Shown: positions 52,281 through 63,355 of the stretch, piece after piece | Layout: every line of letters starts with the position of its first letter | Numbering within the stretch: the stretch's first letter is position 1 | NCBI GenBank assembly: GCA_043228905.1 | Contig: JBHGNT010000007.1 | Span: forward strand, 16,244,001-16,308,000 | Direction of reading: 5' to 3' | From: Azolla caroliniana | Lineage: Eukaryota > Polypodiophyta | Length of the DNA stretch: 64,000 nt | Translations under genes and position numbers: made by a program | Notes under the pieces: model-generated | Database searches by the model: none | What the model was told of the DNA's origin: nothing | Seen by the model: the letters and a program-made list of their open reading frames with translations, nothing else

Positions 52281-53648
52281 AAGCTCTAGGCCGTTTATGA
52301 AAAGAAATCATGTTCATCAAAATTCATATTGATATGACAGTTACTCAAATTTATGAAGATGAGAGAGACGGATTCAGCGACCTCCCACATCAACACCTTC
52401 AGCCGGGTGTTGTTCGAATTCTCCTCCCAAGGGATCAACTTTGAAGAAGACGAACTTAAAGCCCTTGCTCTCCTTTCAAGCTTGTCGGTGAGTTGGGAGG
52501 TATTCTACATGTCATTTGCCAATAGTTGTCCAAATCTCAATTTGGATGAGACAACCAGACAAGTCCTCATTGAGGATATTCGGCGAAAATCAATGGGCTT
52601 TACCATCGATGATTCGGAAAAAGCCCACAAATCGGCCGAGCTAATCGGAAGAGCTGGCTGAAGTACCAGTAGAGGCCGAGAAGGAAGGATAATCGATAAC
52701 GGTCGAAGTCGAGGAATAGTCGATCAAGTGCTTTCTGCACCCATTGCAAAAGTCTGGTCACAATGTTTCCGAGTGTTGGTCGATAAAGAGAAAGGAGAAC
52801 GCTTGGTGATTCGATCTGACACAAGGAAAATCCGACTTGAATCGCAAAAAGTTTGGTCACAATGTTTTCGAGTGCTGGTCAATAAAGGGAAAGGAGAACG
52901 GTTGGCGATTCAATTTGACACAAGGACAATTCAGCTTGAATCGTTCTCCTACCAGCAACCAAGTCAATGTTGTTGAATCTAAGTCAGAAGTCCTCTCACT
53001 TGGAGACTTGTTGACCTGAGAGATCCTATATAGTGCGCAAGATGCATGAAAGTGGCTACTGGACTCTAGCGCCACATTTCATGTGACCCCCAACATAGAA
53101 TGGTTCTCGAACTATTCGATCGTAGCCGGTGGCATAATCCAACTCCGCAATGGGTAGGAGTGTGTAATCAGGGGCATCGGAGAGGTTCCAATCCCATTGG
53201 CAAATGACAATTCAATAATCTTGCACCAAGTCTGACATGTAGCATCGTCTTGTTAGACCAAAGCTGGGTATTGAACGACTCTTAGCGAGTCATCATGGAT
53301 GATTAGCTGAGGAAACATGAAAATCGGGTGTGGATGCGAGCACAATAACCTGTATATGCTAATGGCGATCAATCTAGAGGGCATAATGAATGTAGACAAA
53401 TCACAAGATTCAAACCTATGGCATTGCCAACTTGGCCATATGTCACAAACCGGACTGAACCTGCTGATGGCGATTGGCTACATCCCGAAGCTCCAAATGA
53501 AGACAGACTTCTGTGAGCATTGTCATTACTGGAAACAGACTAGAAGTCTGCACTCTCTCCAATTACGAGACAATACGACAACCCTTAGAACTGGTCACAT
53601 CGATATATGTGGGCCGATGCCTAAAAGGTCACTAGGAGGCTCCTAGTA
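52281..53648 (+). pseudogene. Element 6 gag (rest), protease and integrase start
   Basis: Copia gag continues: SATSHINTFSRVLFEFSSQG, LKALALLSSLSVSWEVFYMS, TTRQVLIEDIRRKSMGF. A Cys-poor repeated stretch follows (KVWSQCFRVLVDKEKGERLV at about 52750-52800 and again at about 52850-52910, a near-exact duplication of ~100 bp), then a decayed protease (SSATFHVTPNIEW-like near 53060-53105), then the integrase zinc finger LWHCQLGHMSQTGLNLLMAI with CEHCHYWKQTR (53400-53560). Many stops. The sequence ends at 53648, where an LTR begins. Confidence 0.75.
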
Positions 53649-53943
53649 CTGTGCGAAATAGTGCTCGGCCACAATCGAGTCTTAAACACTGAATGGAAGA
53701 AATAAAATAGAAAGCGGGAAATAAGATGACATGGTATGTTTACATGGAAAACCCTAATTGGGAAAAACCATGGGATCCCACAGACCCGAACTATCACTAT
53801 GTGATAAAGAATACAATGTGAGACTCAGAGGCAACAACCTCTTGCTCTATCTCTTCGTCAACCGACGGTTACAATAGAAACAAGTTTTGTTTCTCTTTCG
53901 CTTTGTCTCTCTCTATTCAACAATAATAATAACAACTCATACG
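53649..53943 (-). mobile_element. LTR fragment split by element 4 (left part)
   Basis: Begins TGTGCGAAATAGTGCTCGGC on the plus strand and follows the same course as the LTR at 43988-44571 (tggaaaaccct, gggaaaaaccatgggatccc, caacctcttgctctat). It is interrupted at 53943 by element 4, resumes at 59645, and fades near 59700. The outer part of the LTR is lost. Confidence 0.7.
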
Positions 53944-54345
53944 TGTTGAGAGACAAGCTCAACATCAGCCGGATCAGCTGAAGAAGCCGAGGACCGGATC
54001 GGTTGGGACCGATCGGTTAGGCCGAATGTGTAAACCGGTACACAGACCGGTGCGTAGGTAGGGCCGGATCGGTGCGTAAACCGGGAGGCCTTAATGAGCA
54101 TTGAAGTACTGTCTGTACTTCAGTCAGTCCTTCTAGGACTTGTATAAAAGTGTTCATTGAACACACATATGTATAGAGTGTGGTGAATAGAGATTGAGTA
54201 CCCTTTTGAATATAGTTCTTGTTTCATCTCTCTCTCTCTGTCTGTCTCTCCCGCGTATACTGCGTAAGCTCAAGCTCTCCATTACACCTAAGTTTTCTTC
54301 CTTCTGTTCGCTCTTAATACTTGCTTCCGCACGTTACTTTTTACC
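53944..54345 (+). repeat. Element 4 5' LTR
   Basis: 402 bp. Lacks a ~50 bp block (gttaggaaagatattccgtg onward) present in the 3' LTR and differs at numerous sites, many of them C/T at CpG. Confidence 0.92.
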
Positions 54346-54417
54346 TGGTATCAGAGCGTGAGGGTTGAGAACCTCTCTGCAGCCGACATAGCTTGACGAA
54401 GAAGAACAAGAAGAACG

Positions 54418-55323
54418 ATGGATAGAGGCATGGCGAGCTCGCTTCCAACAGAGAAGCTCGACAGAACCAACTACGCGTCTTGGTCCTACAAGATGCACCA
54501 GTACCTGCTCAGGCACGGCTACTGGAGTTATGTCGAAGGAGCTAATGACGCGGCACTCGAATCAACACACAAAGACTTCCCGTCGTGGGAGCAATCGGCG
54601 AGCAGGGTATTATACTACTTCTCGTCGTGTGTGGGCGAACAACTATTGAGCTATGTTCGGGATGCAAAGATGCCGAAGGGTGCGTGGGAAAATCTGAAGA
54701 AGATTTTCCCAGCGAGCACCACAGCCAGGAAGCTTCAGCTCCGACAGGAGTTGAGCAACCTACGACAACGCGACTTGTCGATGGCTGACTATACCTCGTA
54801 GATCAAGGATATCTGCGACTCCCTCTCCTCCATAGAGGTGAACATCGAGGAGAGCGAGATGGTCCAGATCTGTCTCGGAGGTTTGGCGTCGAAGTTCGGA
54901 GCGTTCCGAACGTCTGTGTGTACCCGGGAGAATACGCCGTCCTTTTTCGACTTACAGTCAATGCTCCTGGTAGAGGAGAACCACGCGGGTGCGTCTACAA
55001 GCACGCACACCAACAACAGAATGTTGTACACGGAGGGAGATAGGCCCCGTGGACGTGGAGGACGAGGCGAGTCGGCGCGCAATGGAGGCGGCCGACGAGA
55101 TCAAGGAAGAAGGCACCGAAGTGATGCCGACAGCAACTCCGGACCCTCTGGAAACAGGGGGAGTCGAAGCGATGAGAACCGGCAAGGGAAGGCCATCGCG
55201 GAGTGCTGGTACTGTGGCAAGAAAGGCCACAGGGAAAGTGAGTGCTGGAAGAAGCGCGCCGATTCGGAGAGAACCGGTTCCGGAAATGGCTCCGGACATA
55301 CCGACAAGGGAAATCGGCAGTGA
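54418..55323 (+). pseudogene. Element 4 gag
   Basis: ATG at 54418: MDRGMASSLPTEKLDRTNYA, core KMHQYLLRHGYWSYVEGAND, LRQELSNLRQRDLSMADYTS, then TAG at 54799-54801. The same frame goes on: ESEMVQICLGGLASKFGAFR, a Gly/Arg-rich region, and the CCHC knuckle CWYCGKKGHRESEC, to TGA at 55321-55323. Only the two stops disrupt it. Confidence 0.9.
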
Positions 55324-56966
55324 TCGCACTACGCCGAAGACTCCAGGAGAGCCGGAGAAGGGTCTGCCTTCGTGACGAGACACGAAGCAAACTCAATGAA
55401 ACGGACCACCCCGAGATCGGACGAGGTGTGGTACGTAGACTCCGGCGCGTCAAACCACATGACGAGCCATAAGGAGTGGTTCTCGTACCTTGAAAAACCG
55501 ATACAACCTGGAGTAGTCGCAATTGGAGACGACACTCCGTATCCGATCGCGAATGTCGGAGAAGTCCCCCTTAGCCATGTCGGGCAGAAAGGGAAACTCA
55601 TGAACGTGTTGCACGTTCTGACAATCACGAAGAACTTGGTCTCGGTCGGAGAGATCGTCGACCAAGGGATGGAGGTTCAGTTCACACACCTCGGGTGCTT
55701 CATTGAGGAAGAAGGCCGTGTGATTGCGCAAGGGCGCAGAGACGGGAGGATGTTCATCCTCGATTCCACTGACGGCGGCACCGCAATGTTCGCGAAGGGA
55801 CAAAAATCCGAGTCGGACATCGATTTGTGGTACAAGCGGATAGGCCACGTCATCTACCAACGGCTTCAAGATCTGCAATCGAAACAGGTAGTGTTCGGAT
55901 TGCCCAAATTTAGTGGCCGGAAGGCACAAATTTGTGAAGCCTGCCAGTTCGGGAAGCAACACTGACTTGCTTTCCCAAACGAGCGAAACTGGAGCCGGAA
56001 CAAGCTCGACCTTATACACTCCGATGTATGGGGGCCGGCACAAAACGTTAGTCTTGGCAGGAGCCGATATTTCGTCTTCTTCATCGACGACCACACGCGG
56101 CACACGTGGATCTACCTCATTGAGAGGAAGAGTGAAGTCTTCGACTGTTTCCGGAACCTCAAAGGGTTCGTGGAAACGGAAACGGGATGAAGGATCAAGT
56201 GCCTGCGGTCGGATGGCGGGAAAGAGTATTTTTCTGGTCAATTCAACGGATATCTACAACAAATGGGAATTCGGCACGAATTCAGTTGTAGATACACGCC
56301 GAAGCAAAACGGCGTGGCTGAGAGGAAGAATCAGTCAGTTGTGGAAGCGGCACGGGCAATGCTGGAGGAGAAGAGCTTGCCCAAGTTCTACTGGGCCGAG
56401 GCGGTAAGGACCGCGGTATACATCCAGAACCGGATCGGAGACAAAGTGTCGGCGCACGAGCTATATTTCGGAACGAAGCCGAACTTGTGACACTTGAGGG
56501 TGTTTGTTAGCATTGCGTATATGCATGTACCGAAGGAGAAAAGGAGGAAGCTGGACGCAAAGGCCGAGAAATGCATCTTGGTCGGTTACTCGGACGAGCA
56601 GAAGGGTTATAAGTGCTATAACCCTCGCACCAAACAAGCGCGTGTCAACCGCGACGTTGTGTTTGACGAGTCCGCGTCCTGGTACCAGCCCCCGACTTCG
56701 AACCCCGACTCCAATCCGAGCTCTGACGATAAGGTCAAAGAGGCCGAGATGCCTCCGGATGAGCCCGAAATCGAGACCCGCGAAGAGAGTTCGATTTCAC
56801 TCCGTTTAAGTGGACCGATTGGACGGCTGAGTCGGTACGATCAGTCCGATGAAGAGCCAGCGAGTAGTGGAGACTCGGCCGTGCATTCCCCGCGCAGGAA
56901 GCCGATAGGAACGAGTCAGACCGACGCGAGTCCGACTCCGAGGGAACCGGTGACGGGTCTTTAAAG
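55324..56966 (+). pseudogene. Element 4 protease and integrase
   Basis: Same frame as gag. Protease VWYVDSGASNHMTSHKEWFS; integrase zinc finger LWYKRIGHVIYQRLQDLQSK with CEACQFGKQH; TGA at 55963; integrase core FFIDDHTRHTWIYLIERKSE, TGA at 56188, CLRSDGGKEYFSGQF, KQNGVAERKNQSVVEAARAM (catalytic Glu); TGA at 56488; IAYMHVPKEKRRKLDAKAEK. An acidic, Ser/Pro-rich spacer with a frameshift ends it (about 56800-56966). Confidence 0.9.
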
Positions 56967-58641
56967 GTGAAGTCCGCGTCGACCGAGAAGGCCTCGACAT
57001 TGGCTAATGTGAGATTACGCCGATCTACCCGCCAGAAGAACCCTGTTTTGCGGTTCGGATACAACGAGTACATGGCGCATCATTATGCGTACATGACCCG
57101 TGTAGCGGAAGTGCGTGAGCCGGAGAGCTATGCAGAAGCGGCTAAAGATGCGAATTGGCGTGCGGCGATGGAGGAAGAGATGCATGCATTGGCGGAGAAC
57201 GAGACCTGGGACCTGGTTGACGCACCAACAGGGGTAAAACCGATCGGGTGTAGGTGGTTGTACAAGGTCAAGTACAACACCGATGGTTCGGTCAACCGGT
57301 ACAAGGCTCGGCTAGTGGCAAAGGGCTACGCGCAGAAATACGGCATCGACAACGATGAGACATTTGCGCCGGTTGCGAAAATTACGACCGTCTGTGTTTT
57401 GCTCGCAGTAGCTGCAGTGAAGGGGTGGCACTTACACCGGATGGACATAAAGAATGCGCTCCTGCAAGGTGACCTTGAGGAACAGGTGTACATGGTACAA
57501 CCCCCCAGATTTCACTCTGGAACGAACTCCTCGGCAATATGCCGACTGAAGAAGTCCCTTTACGGACTGAAGCAAGCCCCGCGTGCCTGGAACGCGAAGA
57601 TCACGCAACAACTGCGTCGGATGGGCTTCGTCACGTCAAAATCAGACTCTTCCCTGTTCATCCAGAAAGGTTGACTCAGACCAGTTAGTATTTTACTATA
57701 TGTTGATGACTTGGTCATCACCGGCGCCGACATAGGTGAAATCGACCGTATGAAGCTCCAGCTTGTGGCATCGTTCGACATGAAGGTTCTGGGGGACCTT
57801 CATTACTTCCTCGGGATCGAAGTGATCCGTACCCCCGAAGGCATATTAATCAGCCAACGCCATTATGTGCTGAGTATGCTCTTCAACTTCGGGATGGCCG
57901 ACTGTAAGTCCGTCTCGACTCCTCTAGACAGAACCGTCAAGCTTCATCCCGATACGGGAAAGGTATGTGACCCGACGAGGTTCCGACAAATTGTCGGAAG
58001 CCTCATATACTTGACCATCACCCGACCCGACCTCAGTTATCTGGTCGGAGTGATCAGTCAGCTCATGGTGCGACCTACCGAGGAGCACCTCCAGTGTGCG
58101 CAACGCATACTTCGGTATGTCAACGGCACTAAGGACCGGGGACTGCTATATTGGACCGGTGCAGCCGCGCAGTTAGTCGGCTACACCGATGTTGATTGGG
58201 CTGGCAACGCCGCCGATTGCCGATCCACGTCTGGATACGCGTTCTCCCTCGGGAGTGTCGTGATCGCGTGGAGCAGTAAGAAGCAGCCGACAGTTGCACT
58301 ATCGAGCACCGAAGCTGAGTACCGAGGAGCGGCTGTCGCGACATGTGAGGCCATATGGTTGAAGCGGCTACTTAAGGACCTGCAAGAGGAGGTGTCAGAT
58401 CTGACGACCATCTACTGCGACAACCTCAGCAGCATCTAGCTTGCGAAAAACCCCGTTTTTCACGCACGGACCAAGCACATTGAGGTGCACTACCATTTCG
58501 TCCGTGAGCGTGTCCTATCCGGTGAAGTCGAACTTCAGTACGTTCCGACGGATCGGCAGACTGCCGACATCTTCACCAAGCCTCTTGGTCTGGACAAGTT
58601 GCGGCAATTCTCAGGTGCGCTCGGATTGCGCCATCTCGACG
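56967..58641 (+). pseudogene. Element 4 reverse transcriptase and RNase H
   Basis: PIGCRWLYKVKYNTDGSVNR, KGYAQKYGIDNDETFAPVAK, KGWHLHRMDIKNALLQGDLE, KKSLYGLKQAPRAWNAKITQ, TGA at 57672-57674, LLYVDDLVITG (YVDD intact), LHYFLGIEVIRTPEGILISQ; RNase H: GYTDVDWAGNAADCRSTSGY, LSSTEAEYRGAAVATCEAIW, TIYCDNLSSI, TAG at 58437-58439, NPVFHARTKHIEVHYHFVRE, TADIFTKPLGLDKLRQFSGA. RNase H acidic residues are kept. Confidence 0.92.
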
Positions 58642-59192
58642 TGCCAAACTTGAGGGGGAGAACAGTCCAGAACGACCAAGAAAGGCAGCAGGAAAGGAGC
58701 GGAGACCGCGACACCACCGAGTCGGTTGATTCGGTTGTCGAGTTCGACTTCGGATCGGCTGAAGATGCCGAGGGCGGACCCGCGGAAAAGTTCGGAAGCG
58801 GACAGAAGGGGAGCAGATGAAGGAGAGAGCCGAAGCCAACCATGCATGGGGAAGATGATGCCATCGAGGGCGAGAAGACCGAAGACAAGTTTGAGACAGC
58901 CAACTCGGATGAGAGCGAAAACCGATCGGAGGTAGCCGAGTCGGTTCGGATGTTTGATTCAGATACGCTGAATCAACAGAGGCCCAAGCGGAAGAAAAGG
59001 CAGCAGAAGAAGCGTCAACACCGCAACAGCAGAAGAGCTGATAAGGGCCACATGAGCAGACAAGCCGACCGGAAGGGTCGAAGTGCGTGGAGTCGAACAG
59101 GTCGTGGAGCGCGAATGAGGCGTGAAGCCAGGAGGAACCGGAGCTGTGAGCCCGAAGATCCCGAAGAGCCTCAAGTTGAGCTTGAGGGGGAG
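58642..59192 (+). other. Element 4 region between RNase H and polypurine tract, highly charged open frames
   Basis: About 550 bp follow the RNase H end. The pol frame runs on to a stop near 58818 through acidic sequence (SVDSVVEFDFGSAEDAEGGP). A second open frame (58842-59198) encodes a very basic stretch (RPKRKKRQQKKRQHRNSRRA; GRSAWSRTGRGARMRREARR). I do not recognise either. Element 2 has a shorter Lys/Arg-rich counterpart at 45480-45640. It may be a C-terminal tail or an untranslated spacer. Confidence 0.5.
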
Positions 59193-59644
59193 TGTTGAGA
59201 GACAAGCTCAACATCGGCCGGATCGGCTGAAGAAGCCGAGGACCGGATCGGTTGGGACCGATCGGTTAGGACGAATGCGTAAACCGATACGCGGACCGAT
59301 GCGTAGGTAGGGCCGGATCGATGCGTAAACCGGGAGGCCGTTAGGAAAGATATTCCGTGAGGAATATATTTGGAAGTTAGTGTAGGAGCCCTTAATGAGC
59401 ATTGAAGTACTGTCAGTACTTCGGTCAGTCCTTCTAGGACTTGTATAAAAGTGTTCATTGAACCCACATATGTATAGAGTGTGGTGAATAGAGATTGAGT
59501 ACCCTTTTGAATATAGTTCTTGTTTCATCTCTCTCTCTCTCTTTCTCTCCCGCGTATACTGTGTAAGCTCAAGCTCTCCATTAAACCTGAGTTTTTTTCC
59601 TTCTGTTCGGTCTTCATACTTGCTTCCGCACGTTACTTTTTACA
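59193..59644 (+). repeat. Element 4 3' LTR
   Basis: 452 bp, with TATA-like TTGTATAAAAGTGTTC near 59440 and CT-rich tract near 59530. The tail of its proposed R/U5 region closely matches the 5' LTR. Confidence 0.92.
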
Positions 59645-61022
59645 ATACGAAACACTATTTTCCCTAGTTATATTTATACTCATATAACTTATGGTGTCTT
59701 GAAGATTTCCGGCTACAATGTGAAGCAAGGATGGGTTTCTACTTTGGTCTTCATCTTATTCTTGTTCCCTTAGGGTTTCTACTTTGGTCTTTTCACTCTA
59801 TTTCGTTTCAGGGTTTTACTTTGGCCTTCTTCATTGTCTCGTGGGTTTGGTTCATTCTTTGAACAGAGGTTAGTACTCTGTTTAGGTTCTTCTTCTTGTG
59901 AGAGTTCGTGCGAGTTAGGGTTTATGCATTTGGGGTCTTAGGGTGTTACTCTCTTTCTTCGTGTGAGAGTTTGGACTGTTTTGGGGGTTTCAACAACGAC
60001 GGCTTTTGGCATTCCGGTGGCGGCACTTGGAGGTTCGGTTTCCTCTCCTCGATGGAGAGCGTTTCGTGTGGCGGCCGGTTCGAGAAGGGAGGGTGAAGTG
60101 GCACGGGAACACTCCACCGTCTTCGGGGCGTGACCAACGGTGGATGTCGCAGTTCCGGCGGCCCACTTAACTCGCCTTCGCCGGTTCCCATTCATAACTT
60201 GTTGTATTCGCCTATTGATATGTAATAGCCACCGGATTCGGGGCATGTAACTGTCTTGTTGTAAGACTCTTGTAATATATATTCATGTTAGTGTATATCT
60301 ATCTTCCTTGTAACATATTTGAGTCGGGTCCATAATCGTAGTGGTTTGTTTTCCTGAAACCCTACATTCGTTGGAGCCGGAAGCCGATTCAGCCGGAAGC
60401 CGATTCTAGACCGAAGCCCACAAAGCTTAAGGACTCCACCATCCGTCTCCCTAGTCCAAGACCCCTGCGGTCCCGTTGAAGATCCTACACGTTCTCGCGG
60501 AATACCACGACATCTTTGGTGAACCCGACGTGAAAGGCGGCAAGGGAGAATGGAGGTGGATGAAGAAGGCTTCGTGGTGAAGGCAATGTCGAAGGCGAGG
60601 ATGAACATACACGGATGAAGGGCGGATGAGAAACAGTTTGGAAACCGTTGAGAGTGCGGTCAAAGAAGTCGATCATTGGAGTGGGGACAGGGTCCCAAAA
60701 TTTTTAACGCCCACGATGCTCGGTTTGAGAGCCAACGAGGCTAAAGTGTTTGTCGGGTGGTGATGGCCGTATGGGCATGAAGAGGACAAAGAGCTTCAAG
60801 AAGCTCATGGTTTGGAGTCCTTCGAGGGAGTTACCGAAGATGCGCGGGCATGAGGAGTCGAAGATTGGTGGGGGTGGTCGAAGGAAAGTGGAGGCAAATA
60901 GAGGTCGGGAAGGAAGCCGCCTTCTCGACGGATGAGGAATAATGATGAGGCCGTGTAGGGGCGGGGTTCGGTACGATGGTGCCATTACGGGGAAGGTGTG
61001 TGTAAAAACGAAGGTGCGGAAC
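59645..61022. other. Unclassified decayed retroelement sequence
   Basis: 59645-59700 is the rest of the split LTR. At 59730-59840 the phrase gggtttctactttggtctt recurs three times about 45 bp apart. The stretch 60240-60545 looks like an LTR end plus leader and shares cctagtccaa, accccTgcggt and ggtgaacccgacgtgaaagg with 40030-40105. An ATG at 60550 (MEVDEEGFVVKAMSKARMNI, stop after 22 codons) may be a decayed gag start. No protein domain was recognised. Confidence 0.4.
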
Positions 61023-61336
61023 CTTTAGACAGCCGGCTTAGCCGGATAGCAACAGAGAGAGAGAGAGATTAACACACAAAAGGTATGCAAGAGAGACAGA
61101 GAAAGAGCAGAACAACTTAAATCTATTATCAAAAAACTCTGTAAAATTCTCTGTACCTACAACGTGCTCAACAACACTATTTATACAAGTCCTAAGAGGA
61201 CTGACAGAAGTACGGTGTACTTCAATGCTCACACAAGTGTCTGACACTAACTACGAGACATTAACTACCTAATAGTCTAGGCTGCTACTAGGCTTCCAGT
61301 TACTACTGGATCCGGCTAACCGGCTCCCCAACTCAC
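61023..61336 (-). mobile_element. Copia-type LTR fragment, minus strand
   Basis: On the minus strand it carries gagcattgaagtac, gtcagtcct.ttaggacttgt and ataaatagtgttgttgagcac, matching the promoter-side part of the element 4 LTR (59395-59465). It ends at 61336, where the element 7 LTR begins. Probably a related but distinct LTR family. Confidence 0.5.
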
Positions 61337-61444
61337 TGTCAGAAATAGTACTAGAACAGAGAGAGAATTAGTACTAGAGAAGGGAAGTACTATTAGTACT
61401 AAGAGGACGGGACCGCGTAAGACTCCCGAGAGGGAGGAAAGAGA

Positions 61445-61483
<39 letters not shown>

Positions 61484-61800
61484 TGAGGACGAGAGAGAGA
61501 GAGATGATGATAACAGATGATGTATTATAGGAAGAGTAAGTATAAGATGGCTATGAGGCTTAAGACTGGCGTTGAACCAATTTGGTTCAACATAATGCCT
61601 AGTGCCTTCTTTTATAGTGTTCTCAGGAGTAATCCTGAAGCTTCTAGAATGTTCTAGAGAAATCTGGAATATACATTAATTTCCTATAATAAAACTTAAA
61701 TGAAAATAATATCCTACGTATTACAATAGATGGTATAATGGTAAAGAGCTTGACCCATATAACATAAGGTCATGCGTTCGATTCTTGCCATATCATGACA
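61337..61800 (-). repeat. Element 7 3' LTR
   Basis: 464 bp. Keeps the TATA box, the TTGAACCAATTTGGTTCAA palindrome (61571-61589) and a partly decayed tRNA-like module (61730-61783). Confidence 0.93.
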
Positions 61801-61815
61801 CTATCTCCCCCTTAA

Positions 61816-62608
61816 GACGACGTGTGGAATGAGTCGGCGCTGATTGCGGATCGGGTATGTCCGAATACTTTCGGTGGAACTCAGCAAGAAGATCCTGAGC
61901 ATTGGCAACATGCTCGACGGGTTCCCAAGTACGTTCATTTGGACTATAGCTGAGCCAATCGACCAAATAATAAAGTTTGTTGCGAACAAGTTTGGAATCA
62001 AGGACGACAACAACTTCATACTCCGGCCGGGCCAGCTTCCAACTCAAGCGAGGGTGGCGGCGGTGTAACACGATCATGAATAGTGTTTGCTTTACAAGGT
62101 TCAAGAAGAGAGCTATGGAAAACCGGATGTATTTGAAGATGCGGAGGGAGATCAAGACAGAACGTGACATCATTAACCTTACTAGTAATACGGAAAGGAC
62201 CGAGTCGTCGATAATCCAACTTGTCGCACGGTCGAGTAGTCTTGATGTGACGATGTAAGAGCCATAGTCGATCTCCGATCGCAAAAGAGGAGGGAAGCCG
62301 ATGGCGATCCGCATAAGTCTTCGGTGTGTTGAGCATGAAGAAGATGAGTAGAGAGATCCATCTGGATCTTGCGTAGCCTCTCCAAATGATCCTCGGCACG
62401 AGGATTGGTAGGTAGCTTCAGGGTGTCGATCACTGACCAACGAGGATGAGAACCGATCTAACCGTAAAATGGGGAGACCCAAGTCGAGGAGTGAACAACA
62501 TTATTATATGCAAACTACGCAAAGTGGAGAAATCTCGGCCCAATAATCCTGTTGATAACTCAGAAAACACCACAGATATTGTTCCAGCGTTTGGTTTGTT
62601 CGTTCCGC
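61816..62608 (-). pseudogene. Element 7 integrase C-terminus and chromodomain
   Basis: Two overlapping frames: KLDYRRLGPFRITSKVNDVT with HPVFHSSLLEPCKANTIHDR, and the chromodomain EYEVVVVLDSKLVRNKLYYL, VDWLSYSPNERTWEPVEHVA in another frame. The frameshift lies between them near 62030-62060. Confidence 0.85.
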
Positions 62609-63355
62609 CTACCCATCGATCTGGGGATGGTAGCCGGAGGAGAGGTTGGAAGAGACCTTGAGCATCTTGAAGAGATGCTGCCAAAATTTGGAGACGAATT
62701 GAGGTCCTCGGTCATTGATGATACTGTCTAGGAGGCCATGATGCCGAAATACCTCAGCCATGACAAGGGCGGCGGTTTCCTCGCTAGTGATGGCCTTAGT
62801 ACACGGCACAAAATGTGCCATCTTAGTATATCGATTGACGAAGGTTAAGATAGGATCTAACCCCTTCCAAACCGGCAGATCTGTGATAAAATCAAGACAA
62901 ATAGACTGCCATGGCTTACTTGGAATCGGTAAGGGTTCCAACAAGCCATATGGATGGTGTCGGGGCATCTTTGCTTGGCAGTAAGCATCACAAGTTCGAA
63001 CATAGTCGTTGACAAAACCTCGCATATGGGGCCACCAAAAAGATCGTTGAACGAGATCCAACATCTTAGTACTACCGAAATGTCCCGCCATATGGGTGTC
63101 GTGACAATTTTGGACGATTTGAAGGAGACAGGAGCAATCAGGGACATATACAAGATTTTTAAAGAATAACAAACCATCATGATATTCGAATTGTTGGTAG
63201 TCCATACCTGGTTGTTGAGATTGGGAACAGGATGCCCAAGAGGTATCAATGTGCGCCAGAATGTCTTGAGCAAAATTGTCTGTCTTCAAGTTCGCACGTA
63301 TGGCATCGGTAATCCGGGAATCCATTGGGGTGTGAAAAATCTGCGTTGTGTGCAA
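62609..63355 (-). pseudogene. Element 7 integrase
   Basis: About 248 codons open: HMAGHFGSTKMLDLVQRSFW with CDAYCQAK (second Cys of the HHCC finger is Tyr-shifted relative to element 5), ICLDFITDLPVWKGLDPILT, INDRGPQFVSKFWQHLFKML. Unlike element 5 it has no stop after the first catalytic Asp. Confidence 0.88.

Larger units (their letters stand above)
53944..59644 (+). mobile_element. Element 4: Copia retrotransposon with many stop codons
   Basis: LTRs at 53944-54345 and 59193-59644 (TGTTGAGAGA to CTTTTTACA; the 5' copy ends ACC), flanked by a perfect ATACG target duplication (53939-53943 and 59645-59649). The primer site TGGTATCAGAGC is at 54346-54357 and the polypurine tract CTTGAGGGGGAG at about 59180-59192. 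All domains are present in order but pol has about seven in-frame stops and one shift. Its proteins match element 2 closely. Confidence 0.95.

Noticed and set aside
61023-61336. 3' LTR of element 4 duplicated here
   Set aside because: Only the promoter-side phrases match; the rest differs and the orientation is opposite, so it is a separate LTR family.
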